NCBI GenBank assembly: GCA_029979405.1
Contig: JAPOHM010000031.1
Coordinates: forward strand, 1-10,687
Direction: 5' to 3'
Source of the DNA: Methanobacteriota archaeon
GTDB lineage: Archaea; Thermoplasmatota; Poseidoniia; Poseidoniales; Poseidoniaceae
Length of the DNA: 10,687 nucleotides
The position numbers and the translations under genes were made by a program. The notes beneath the pieces were generated by a model. The model did not search any database, was not told the origin of the DNA, and saw only the letters and a program-made list of their open reading frames with translations. Below are positions 1-6,123 of this stretch, piece after piece. Numbering within the stretch: position 1 is the stretch's first letter; each line of letters starts with the position of its first letter.

Positions 1-2669
1 CAATCGAGAGCGATGGTGACTGCATTGTAGAATTCGATGTAGGAAATTGCACTTCTTCACTAAGCGTGGACGGAATACTATCTGTCGTTATACCCCTTAG
101 GGTAGATTGGTCATGGGATGACGAAAGGAAAATGGAAGCAGTCGTATCGGTTAGCGACGACCTTGGACCGCAAATTCAATCTTGGACTACTGACACTCTT
201 TCACTGAATGTAGAAAACGACATACAACTGAATGGAATGAGGGTTTGGGAAGAAACTGGAAGACAATTATACTCAGGCGACTGGGTCAGAGGTGGATATA
301 ATATCACAATTCTCGGAGGTATAAATTTCGAAAATTCTGCATTATTCCCACTAGCAGGAGAGTTTGAATTACAGGTCATTGGCCAAAATGTAACTTATGA
401 CGGTGATCCAATCGGCGAGCCAGTGTTATTGCACACTGAATCAAATCCAGGCTTTGGTCAATACAATTTGACTTTTATTTCACCAACTGAATCTGCTCCT
501 GGTGGCATGGTTTTATATGTCTCAGCAGTAAATATGACCAATGGTTCCGATTACGTCAATCCCGGATATAACTCAATCAAATTAATCTTTGATGGTAATG
601 CGCCACTGGTCATTTCAGCAACTCCATTAAAGGAATCCGAGATGCATAAGGGTCCACCATCACCAGGTGGACAAGCTGTTGAAGTTATAATTCAAGATTC
701 GGTTGATCCTCCGCAAACAGTTGAATTGCATTATTGGATTGGTTGTGAAGCTGGGGAGCACGAAAAATGCGACGACTCTAATTTCAATGGCCTTCCAGAA
801 CCTATTGAATACAGAACTAAGATTATGACAACTCCTGAAATTCGGCCGGGTGGTATGAATGTATTCAACAGCTTAATTGATGATTCTATGCTATATCATA
901 AGGATAAGGTTGCATTCTATGTATCTGGACAAGATGGTCAAGGGAATGTTATAGCGATGGGTGGTGGACCAGTTTGTGATATAACAGGCTTTGAATTGTG
1001 TGGTCAAAGACCTGGAGATGTTGCCCCTGATTGGGACGCATCCTTATCGTGGTATGAGATAAGAGAAGAATTCGAACCAGATATGGATATTGATAATTCT
1101 ACCATATTAGGTCACGATGACAAAGAACCACTCCACCCGGGTATTGCCTACACAGCAACAATCATGGTATCTGACATCAATGGTTGGTGGGATGTAAATT
1201 ATTTCCAATTAGCATTGGCAGAGGATTATGATGATGACGAGACATCTATATTTGGACATATTTCGAAGGACGAAGATGGTATGCCTAATCTCCACCTTGA
1301 AAGTGGTGGTCCAGGTCTTGCAGTTTCAAATCTATATTCTGGAATTCTACTAGATCCTACAAATGAATCGAGAATGATTCTATCGATAAGATTCCAGTTA
1401 ACATGGGATTTCCCAGAAGTTTGGGACACAGATGGTCTTTCAACATTCATACCAAAGGTTTGGATTGAGGATAAATCGTGTGGATTAGATGAATCTATTC
1501 CGTGTAACATCCACAAAGCAGGATTAGGTAATGACCTCTGGAGTTTAGATAATGATCTGAGGTTTGATACGCAACCTGGTCATATTCTTGCCGTCGAGTT
1601 GAGAGATGGGACTAACCACTACAATCCAGAATTTGATGAGACTTTGATAGGTGCAGGTCAAGCATTGAGATTTAGTGGAAGAGTGCTATTCTCGGAGGAT
1701 GAGACGCCTGCGCCATCCGGTGCATTCACTATTTCTCTTGGTGATTACGAACATGAGTGGACCACAACAAGTCGTGAGGGTGGATATTTCTCTATCGATT
1801 TACTTGTTCCGTATGTTAGAAGCGGTCATTTAGACTTGCAGGCTAAACTAACTGATTTACCTGGAATTGCTGAAGACCAATCCGAATACAAACCAAGATT
1901 ACGTTTAGCAGTAGATGGCGATAGACCATCAATAAATGCAATTACGTTAGCTGGTTTAGAACCCGGTCAGGACATTTCCATTTCAGTTGCTAATGAATTA
2001 CAAGTAATGCTTGAAACAAGAGATGATCAAGGATTCTCGGATGATAATCCTGCAGTTTTACACTATCTCGTTCGTGCTGGAGAAGCAGAGATTAGTCGAG
2101 GTTCCGCACCACTCCCAGACACTACGCCATTCGAAGATCAATACTTCTGGACAGGATTGATAGATCTTACGGACAAGGGCGCTACACAACTACTCCCATC
2201 ATACAATATCGACGTTTGGGTAACTGGATCAGATGCTTCAGGTAACCCATTTAATAGTGAAAATAATAACATCGATAACCCACTTGCATCATGGGGATTA
2301 ACACTTACTGGACCAGACATAAGTCTCCGTTCAGCAGAAACTTTCTGGACGTGGTCAAATCCAACACCTAACCCTGGTGAATCAGTTTCCCTATCTATTG
2401 AAACAAAGAACAATGGCGCATCAGGAAATGTCACCTTTGTTCTGCAGGAATTAGTTGGAGATCAGAACTGGAAAACCGTCGACAGTAAAGAAATCCAAAT
2501 TTCATCTGGTTCGAAGGCTCAGTTGAAACTTGAAACAATTGCAGAATTTTCAGTTGGAGAGACTATTGAATACCGCCTCCTTCTATTGGATTCCGGTGTA
2601 GAAAAGGAGCGCATATCTATCGCTCCTTTACTGATTAAAGAAGAGGTTCAGAGAGACGGCACTGCTTGA
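1..2669 (+). CDS. Large secreted/surface protein, Ig-like modules (5' partial)
   Basis: The frame is open from the left edge, so the gene starts outside the window. The first GTG, at 66, is probably internal, because codons 3-65 read without a stop and include two Cys. Numbering from that GTG gives 867 visible residues. The composition is that of an exported protein: acidic, rich in Gly, Asn, Trp and beta-strand stretches, with few Lys, Cys in close pairs (near residues 226/235 and in the CGLDESIPC segment), and many N-glycosylation sequons (NVT, NLT, NMT, NGS, NST, NES). Two diverged copies of a module of about 230 residues are visible, each ending in an xxDGxxP strand and an LHY motif. The last 90 residues form a CARDB-like beta domain (starting near NPTPNPGESVSL). 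There is no membrane helix before the TGA stop; a helix and tail follow in the same frame (2706-3029). It is probably an envelope or S-layer-associated protein. Its ligand or enzymatic role is unknown. Confidence 0.85.
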   Translation, partial: IESDGDCIVEFDVGNCTSSLSVDGILSVVIPLRVDWSWDDERKMEAVVSVSDDLGPQIQSWTTDTLSLNVENDIQLNGMRVWEETGRQLYSGDWVRGGYNITILGGINFENSALFPLAGEFELQVIGQNVTYDGDPIGEPVLLHTESNPGFGQYNLTFISPTESAPGGMVLYVSAVNMTNGSDYVNPGYNSIKLIFDGNAPLVISATPLKESEMHKGPPSPGGQAVEVIIQDSVDPPQTVELHYWIGCEAGEHEKCDDSNFNGLPEPIEYRTKIMTTPEIRPGGMNVFNSLIDDSMLYHKDKVAFYVSGQDGQGNVIAMGGGPVCDITGFELCGQRPGDVAPDWDASLSWYEIREEFEPDMDIDNSTILGHDDKEPLHPGIAYTATIMVSDINGWWDVNYFQLALAEDYDDDETSIFGHISKDEDGMPNLHLESGGPGLAVSNLYSGILLDPTNESRMILSIRFQLTWDFPEVWDTDGLSTFIPKVWIEDKSCGLDESIPCNIHKAGLGNDLWSLDNDLRFDTQPGHILAVELRDGTNHYNPEFDETLIGAGQALRFSGRVLFSEDETPAPSGAFTISLGDYEHEWTTTSREGGYFSIDLLVPYVRSGHLDLQAKLTDLPGIAEDQSEYKPRLRLAVDGDRPSINAITLAGLEPGQDISISVANELQVMLETRDDQGFSDDNPAVLHYLVRAGEAEISRGSAPLPDTTPFEDQYFWTGLIDLTDKGATQLLPSYNIDVWVTGSDASGNPFNSENNNIDNPLASWGLTLTGPDISLRSAETFWTWSNPTPNPGESVSLSIETKNNGASGNVTFVLQELVGDQNWKTVDSKEIQISSGSKAQLKLETIAEFSVGETIEYRLLLLDSGVEKERISIAPLLIKEEVQRDGTA
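60..740 (+). repeat. Diverged protein module, copy 1
   Basis: This is the first copy of an internal duplication in the surface protein, visible only at protein level. In order it holds a Trp-rich strand (IPLRVDWSWDD), a strand segment starting AGEFELQV, a GQYNLTF strand, the strand IKLIFDGNAP and the strand VELHYWI. The same order recurs at 1371-2075. Identity is low and spread over structural positions, so the boundaries are approximate. Confidence 0.4.
1371..2075 (+). repeat. Diverged protein module, copy 2
   Basis: This is the second copy of the internal duplication. It has a Trp strand (IRFQLTWDF), an AGQALRFSGRV segment, a GYFSIDLLVP strand, LRLAVDGDRP and AVLHYLV, matching the order and spacing of copy 1. 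The strongest local match is xxLxxDGxxPxI followed about 40 residues later by LHY. It probably reflects repeated Ig-like or carboxypeptidase-regulatory-like domains. Confidence 0.4.
2667..2669 (+). other. In-frame TGA between ectodomain and membrane anchor
   Basis: The surface-protein frame ends here with TGA. The same frame then stays open through 2670-3026, encoding ANQVANSQLSVIM and the rest of a membrane helix and cytoplasmic tail. The hydrophobic stretch begins at LSVI, just before the ATG at 2706. No strong ribosome binding site precedes that ATG. TGA is an ordinary stop for other genes here (7108-7110, 9241-9243, and the minus-strand gene ending at 5543), so it is not reassigned genome-wide. 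It may be a nonsense mutation, a sequencing or assembly error, programmed readthrough, or a true gene boundary. Confidence 0.6.
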
Positions 2670-2705
2670 GCCAATCAAGTTGCGAATTCACAATTATCGG
2701 TAATA

Positions 2706-3029
2706 ATGTACTTAATTGCCCTCTGTGCAATGTCATATGCAGTTTGGACTATGGTTCAAATTCGAAGGATAAGGAGAGGAGATGAGGTTGATGAAACAGA
2801 CCACACTGAAGAGGTGATAGAGTCTCTTGATGGAAAAGAAGTACCATCAATTGAAGGACTGCAAGGTAGTTCACCAGCAGTAGCTCCAGTGGTTCAAACA
2901 GCTCCTGTAGCCCCTGCGCCAACAGCACCACCAGCCCCTCCGTTACCTCCAACAGGATTACCCGAGGGTTGGACCATGGAACAATGGGCTGCTTACGGCC
3001 ATCAGTACATGGAAATGCAGTCTAAGTAA
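2706..3029 (+). CDS. Single-pass membrane anchor with Pro/Ala-rich cytoplasmic tail
   Basis: From the ATG at 2706 the product is 107 residues. A membrane helix spans residues 1-19 and is followed at once by a basic stop-transfer cluster (RRIRR, 20-24), which predicts the C-terminus in the cytoplasm. Next come an acidic stretch (25-50), a low-complexity linker rich in Pro, Ala, Val and Thr (55-84), and a C-terminal block LPEGWTMEQWAAYGHQY (85-101). I recall similar GWTMEQW-like tails on surface proteins of marine Euryarchaeota, but this is unverified. The frame is the same as that of the upstream ectodomain, separated by one TGA and 36 nt with no other stop. It is therefore best read as the C-terminal anchor and tail of that protein. 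If translated separately, it would be a small signal-anchored protein. The spacing of 17 nt to the next gene suggests an operon. Confidence 0.6.
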   Translation: MYLIALCAMSYAVWTMVQIRRIRRGDEVDETDHTEEVIESLDGKEVPSIEGLQGSSPAVAPVVQTAPVAPAPTAPPAPPLPPTGLPEGWTMEQWAAYGHQYMEMQSK

Positions 3030-3046
3030 TTCAGAGTTGATTAGCC

Positions 3047-3469
3047 GTGACAGGTACTGACTCAATGGTTGTTCTGCAAGAGCGTCTTGTCAATTTAATC
3101 AAACAACTGAATATGCCGATTATAGAATCAAGCATGGTGATTTCTAGGTGGACAAATCGATTATTTTCGCAACTGAAGGAGCATGCAGATTCAATCCCAG
3201 ATAACCTGGCTAAACAATGGGAAATCGATGTAGATATCTCACAAAGTGAGAACAGTTTCGATTTGGAAAAAGCGTTATCGCTTACAGATAAAGACAGAAT
3301 GGATATTCTAGACACATTAATTCGTGTAACTCTAGAAGAAGAACAAATGCTTGTAAGCGACGCCTTGGGTGTAATGCGTGCATGGGAGCATCTTGTGAGG
3401 ACACAATTAGCGCAAGCTACTGGGCCTGGGCAACTGTTTAGTCCAACAAATATACCCGACGATTTTTAG
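3047..3469 (+). CDS. Small helical protein of unknown function
   Basis: I do not recognise this 140-residue product. It is soluble, has no signal peptide or membrane helix and no cysteine, and appears almost entirely helical with charged amphipathic stretches (QERLVNLIKQLN near the start and LTDKDRMDILDTLIRVTL around residues 80-97). The C-terminus is Gly/Pro-rich and acidic. The annotated start is GTG at 3047. The ATG at 3065 (MVVLQERL) is an equally plausible start, and neither has a clear ribosome binding site. It lies 17 nt after the membrane-tail frame and ends 8 nt before the metalloprotease, whose ribosome binding site overlaps its TAG stop, so the three are probably cotranscribed. A cytoplasmic partner of the surface protein tail is possible but is only inferred from position. 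Confidence 0.7.
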   Translation: MTGTDSMVVLQERLVNLIKQLNMPIIESSMVISRWTNRLFSQLKEHADSIPDNLAKQWEIDVDISQSENSFDLEKALSLTDKDRMDILDTLIRVTLEEEQMLVSDALGVMRAWEHLVRTQLAQATGPGQLFSPTNIPDDF

Positions 3470-3473
3470 GTGA
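3469..3473 (+). promoter_or_regulatory. Shine-Dalgarno site GGTGA for the metalloprotease gene
   Basis: GGTGA lies 4 nt before the ATG at 3478 and shares its first G with the TAG stop of the preceding gene. This is the clearest ribosome binding site in the window. It fixes the start of the lipoprotein and indicates translational coupling with the upstream gene. Confidence 0.7.
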
Positions 3474-3477
3474 AATT

Positions 3478-4236
3478 ATGCGCTGGTTATTCATGGCATT
3501 CATCTTACTTACATACGGATTGAGTGGATGTTTCGGTGAAGATGATTTGTTCCCCGAGGAGAGGGGTATACCCGGAGGTCTCACACTTGCTTGTTTGCAA
3601 GATAGTCAATTCAAAAAAATGGAAATACACTTCTTGTATGAAGATAATTATGAACCAATTGCGATGAATTTAGTGAAAAATCGATTAAACGAAGTTTGTG
3701 ACAAACCTGATGGAATAACCATCAAACCAAAGATTGTCGATTTTTCTATCGACACAAAATGGACCAGTGATAATGTCAGAGATGAAAGATGGGACTTGGG
3801 TGGTGATGCAATGGATGATGACACCCTACATTGGTATTTTCTCTTTCCTAAAGGGACGTATACAGATGATTCAGTTCTTGGTGTTGCTGTAGATGCATCA
3901 ACAATAGCGATATTCAAGGATTCAGTAGATGAATCAGAAGGATTCCTTGGAAGACCTTCTGCCGAGGAAGTAGAAAGAGCGGTAACTGTCCATGAAGCAG
4001 GACACTTACTTGGTTTGGTGAATCTTGTCTATACCTCACCGATTGATCATGAGGACCCAGACCACAAAGGCCATTCGAGTAATGAAGATTCAGTTATGTA
4101 CTGGGCCATCGAATCCAACAATGTTGGAAATTTCATCTCAGGTAGCCTGCCTGATGAATTTGATGCTGATGATAAATCAGATTTAGCGGGAATGGCGAGT
4201 GGTGAAATCAAAACCAATAATCAAATCTGGACTTAA
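3478..4236 (+). CDS. Lipoprotein zinc metalloprotease (metzincin-like, HEAGH)
   Basis: The 252-residue product starts with a lipoprotein signal peptide: MRW, a hydrophobic core, then the lipobox LSGC with Cys18 as the likely lipid-modified residue. The mature protein would be tethered on the outer face of the membrane. The catalytic motif is HEAGHLLGLVN (172-182), with His172 and His176 as zinc ligands and Glu173 as the general base. A Met-turn candidate follows at SVMYW (Met207). The eleventh motif position, normally His or Asp in metzincins, is Asn182. His191, His196 and His199 in the following HEDPDHKGH segment are candidate replacement ligands. I recall bacterial membrane metalloproteases with a comparable HEDPxH...MYWA block, which supports a distinct subfamily. 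Cys40 and Cys74 could form a disulfide. Position behind the surface protein suggests a role in envelope protein processing or turnover; the substrate is unknown. Confidence 0.8.
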   Translation: MRWLFMAFILLTYGLSGCFGEDDLFPEERGIPGGLTLACLQDSQFKKMEIHFLYEDNYEPIAMNLVKNRLNEVCDKPDGITIKPKIVDFSIDTKWTSDNVRDERWDLGGDAMDDDTLHWYFLFPKGTYTDDSVLGVAVDASTIAIFKDSVDESEGFLGRPSAEEVERAVTVHEAGHLLGLVNLVYTSPIDHEDPDHKGHSSNEDSVMYWAIESNNVGNFISGSLPDEFDADDKSDLAGMASGEIKTNNQIWT

Positions 4237-4556
4237 GCTTCTGAAACAATTATACTTGCTTCTCTCCAAGCATCGAAAATTGACCAAATGTAAAGTCCTA
4301 CCCACAATATTAAAGTGAAAGCTAACGGGATTTGTAGAAGAAAATAATCAAACCCTCTTTGATGATTTCTGTTGAAGTGCTGCCCAAGGAAGAGGAACGG
4401 AATTAATGAAAGGGTTACTGCTATAATTGGACGAAATGTGCCCCATATTCCAACTCCACCAGTAATTTCATTCCAAATTGTTTTCCCAATAGCGACGGAA
4501 TCAACTGGTTTATCGGAGGAAACCACAATCTCGATTTCATCATCCTCGATATCCAT
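4233..4556 (-). CDS. Small two-helix membrane protein (TM2-like)
   Basis: The product is 107 residues from the ATG at 4556; a TTG directly before it (4559) is an alternative start. An acidic N-terminal segment (MDIEDDEIEI, 1-10) is followed by membrane helices at about 41-58 and 71-94. Between and after the helices, the pattern LGQHFNRNHQRG...IWSIFDAWREA resembles the widespread small TM2-like family, with a GQxYNxxxxKG loop and a WxxxDAxxxA end. The function of these proteins is generally unknown. It is convergent with the metalloprotease gene, and the two stop codons overlap in TTAA (4233-4236). It is divergent from the Pcp-Nudix gene. An open frame on the opposite strand through this region (upstream of 4621) is a shadow, because the hydrophobic helices make biological sense only on this strand. 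Confidence 0.7.
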   Translation of the reverse strand: MDIEDDEIEIVVSSDKPVDSVAIGKTIWNEITGGVGIWGTFRPIIAVTLSLIPFLFLGQHFNRNHQRGFDYFLLQIPLAFTLILWVGLYIWSIFDAWREASIIVSEA

Positions 4557-4632
4557 CAATCAACCCGTGTATGTTACCATTTGTCAACCTGACGACAAAA
4601 TTTTGATTGAGGTATTACTTTTGGACGATGAT
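4557..4632. promoter_or_regulatory. Divergent intergenic region with GAGGT ribosome binding site
   Basis: These 76 nt separate two divergent genes and must hold both promoters. TTGAGGT at 4607-4613 is a good archaeal Shine-Dalgarno match, 7 nt before a TTG at 4621 and 19 nt before the ATG at 4633, so the TTG may be the real start of the plus-strand gene. The AT-rich stretch at 4597-4606 (aaaattttga) is the only TATA-like candidate I see, and it is weak. Confidence 0.35.
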
Positions 4633-5571
4633 ATGCAACCACAGGTCCTTGTAACCGGATTTGAACCATTTGGATTGCATCAATCGAATATCTCAGAAAT
4701 TATTGCTCGAAGCATAAATGGCAAAAGTGTAAGAGGACATACAATAATCACAAAGATTCTGACAGTAGATGAGAAAGGTGCGAACACTGTATCTAATCTA
4801 ATCAATGATGCCGATTATTCTGCTGTTCTACATCTTGGATTGGCCGAGAAAGCAACTCAACCTCGAATTGAGATTAAAGCAAGGGATGTCCTTGACTTTT
4901 CGATAGCTGATAATTCAGGTCGTTTGGTAAAAAATACACCAATCTCTGGGAATGGTGATTTATTTTCTACAATAAATATCGAAGATTGGGATGTAGAATC
5001 GATGACTGACCGTCCAGTTATCAGTGATGATGCTGGAAATTATATTTGTAATGAGACGCTATATCGCACACTAGAGGCAAATGAACGACAAATACCCTGT
5101 TGTTTTCTGCATCTTCCATTGAAACAAAGTGATGCTGAAGGACTCGTAATACAATGTCTGGACAGAATGTTACGACCACCATGTATAGACGTTGGTGCTG
5201 GAGCAATTATCTCAAACGGAAAATTTCTCGCTGCAAGAAGAGCTCCATCAGAGAAACACGCAGGTTGGTGGGAATTCCCTGGAGGGAAGTTTGAGCAAGG
5301 AGAGACTGCTGAAGAGTGCCTGATTCGTGAAATCAAAGAGGAATTAGAATTAGATGTCACAGTACATGAGGATGTAGGAAAATGGATTTTTGACCATGAT
5401 GATGTGGTCGTGCGTCTTCACGTAATGATTTGTAAGATTGTATCTGGGGAATTGAAATTATCCGTACATGACGAAATTAAATGGTGTGAAAATTCTAATC
5501 AGGTAAATTGGCTGGGCCCTGATAAAGAAATCGCTGAGGCTATCAGTGCCATGTTACCGAATCAGCATTAG
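4633..5571 (+). CDS. Pyroglutamyl peptidase I fused to MutT-like Nudix hydrolase
   Basis: This 312-residue protein has two domains. Residues 1-180 match pyrrolidone-carboxylate peptidase (family C15), which removes N-terminal pyroglutamate from peptides. The N-terminal signature VLVTGFEPFG (5-14) is present. The triad is complete: Glu80 aligns with the Glu of the family PERVAIN motif, Cys139 lies in AGNYICN, and His160 in FLHLP. The spacing is close to the Glu81/Cys144/His168 of the Bacillus enzyme, although GGR and RVAIN positions have changed. Residues 187-310 are a Nudix domain with WEFPGGK (213-219) and the Nudix box G218-x5-E224-x7-REIKEELEL, with Glu in place of the usual late Gly. This is most like MutT-type 8-oxo-dGTP or nucleotide pyrophosphatases. 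I chose ATG 4633 because the domain starts there; TTG 4621 has the better ribosome binding site. The frame is continuous, with no junction stop. Its end overlaps the convergent UPF0201 gene by 29 nt. Confidence 0.85.
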   Translation: MQPQVLVTGFEPFGLHQSNISEIIARSINGKSVRGHTIITKILTVDEKGANTVSNLINDADYSAVLHLGLAEKATQPRIEIKARDVLDFSIADNSGRLVKNTPISGNGDLFSTINIEDWDVESMTDRPVISDDAGNYICNETLYRTLEANERQIPCCFLHLPLKQSDAEGLVIQCLDRMLRPPCIDVGAGAIISNGKFLAARRAPSEKHAGWWEFPGGKFEQGETAEECLIREIKEELELDVTVHEDVGKWIFDHDDVVVRLHVMICKIVSGELKLSVHDEIKWCENSNQVNWLGPDKEIAEAISAMLPNQH

Positions 5572-6049
5572 CATCCATCGATAGGTCATCTCCAACTCTC
5601 CTTGGAACATTGTCTCTTCCCTCGTGCCACGTGGCAGCTTCTAACCAATCCTTAACATCGTTACCAATTAATTGAATGATAATTTCCCCTCCAAGTGGTG
5701 ACTCATTTGGAAGGGGAAAAGAAACCTTCCCAACAAGAGCAGCCTGACGTGAAATCGCAAAAGTGGTGCCTTCTGGTCCCAATTTTTTTGACATGCAATC
5801 AAGCGCAGTATCCAAAATCGATTGCTTGTGCAATAAAGTAATGAAATTCTCTAGTGATACATTCTCACAAGCGATTGAATCGGATTGAGTTGTAGGGAAC
5901 TTAGGGGAGGTAGGTAGGCCACAGGTGAAATCAGGAAATATATTCTGAACAGATTCAAAGACACGCTCTGGAATGTCCGCTCCCGTCAGTTTTGATGACA
6001 CAATCGTAGAAAGACCTTCACCAATTCCAGATAGTCTCAATCTCTCCAT
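5543..6049 (-). CDS. UPF0201 (PF01877) archaeal RNA-binding family protein
   Basis: The 168-residue product matches the archaeal UPF0201 pattern as I recall it: a strand followed by IPERVFESVQNIFPDF (26-41), then SLENFITLLHKQSILDTA (65-82), TTFAISRQAALVGKVSF (95-111) and ESPLGGEIIIQL (116-127). Family members are annotated as RNA-binding or exosome-associated proteins, but a precise role is not established. It should be cytoplasmic. I chose the ATG at 6049. A longer frame from TTG at 6100 would add 17 residues that overlap the start region of the divergent glycosyltransferase and do not resemble the family. Even from 6049 there are about 13 residues before the first expected strand. The C-terminus (MDANADSVTWH) overlaps the 3' end of the Pcp-Nudix gene. 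Confidence 0.75.
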   Translation of the reverse strand: MERLRLSGIGEGLSTIVSSKLTGADIPERVFESVQNIFPDFTCGLPTSPKFPTTQSDSIACENVSLENFITLLHKQSILDTALDCMSKKLGPEGTTFAISRQAALVGKVSFPLPNESPLGGEIIIQLIGNDVKDWLEAATWHEGRDNVPRRVGDDLSMDANADSVTWH

Positions 6050-6123
6050 GTAGTGGCTCAAACCACCATATGAAATTAACTTAACAGGTAAATTTGACAA
6101 ATCAATTTGAAATCGGTCGTGAT
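6050..6123. promoter_or_regulatory. Divergent promoter region with short inverted repeat
   Basis: This 74-nt AT-rich spacer lies between the UPF0201 gene (minus) and the glycosyltransferase gene (plus). It carries TTGAcaaaTCAA (6094-6105), a perfect 4-bp inverted repeat with a 4-nt spacer, and two direct copies of ATTTGA (6092-6097, 6105-6110). These could be a regulator site or chance in AT-rich DNA. I see no strong TATA box on either strand. Confidence 0.3.

Noticed and set aside
2667..2669. TGA as a selenocysteine codon
   Set aside because: No Cys-homologous active-site context surrounds it, and an extracellular linker next to a membrane helix is an unlikely place. I saw no evident SECIS-like hairpin nearby, although one in a distant 3' region cannot be excluded.
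3031..3315. 94-residue minus-strand open frame
   Set aside because: It is antisense to the small helical protein gene, with Ser/Cys-rich shadow composition. The plus-strand frame fits the operon.
4372..4632. N-terminal extension of the Pcp-Nudix frame upstream to 4372
   Set aside because: It lies opposite a convincing membrane-protein gene (4233-4556), is low-complexity in this frame, and the C15 family starts at about 4633.
6050..6100. Longer UPF0201 start at TTG 6100 and longer glycosyltransferase start at TTG 6094
   Set aside because: The two would overlap each other head to head. Both have better ATG starts (6049 and 6124) at family-consistent positions.
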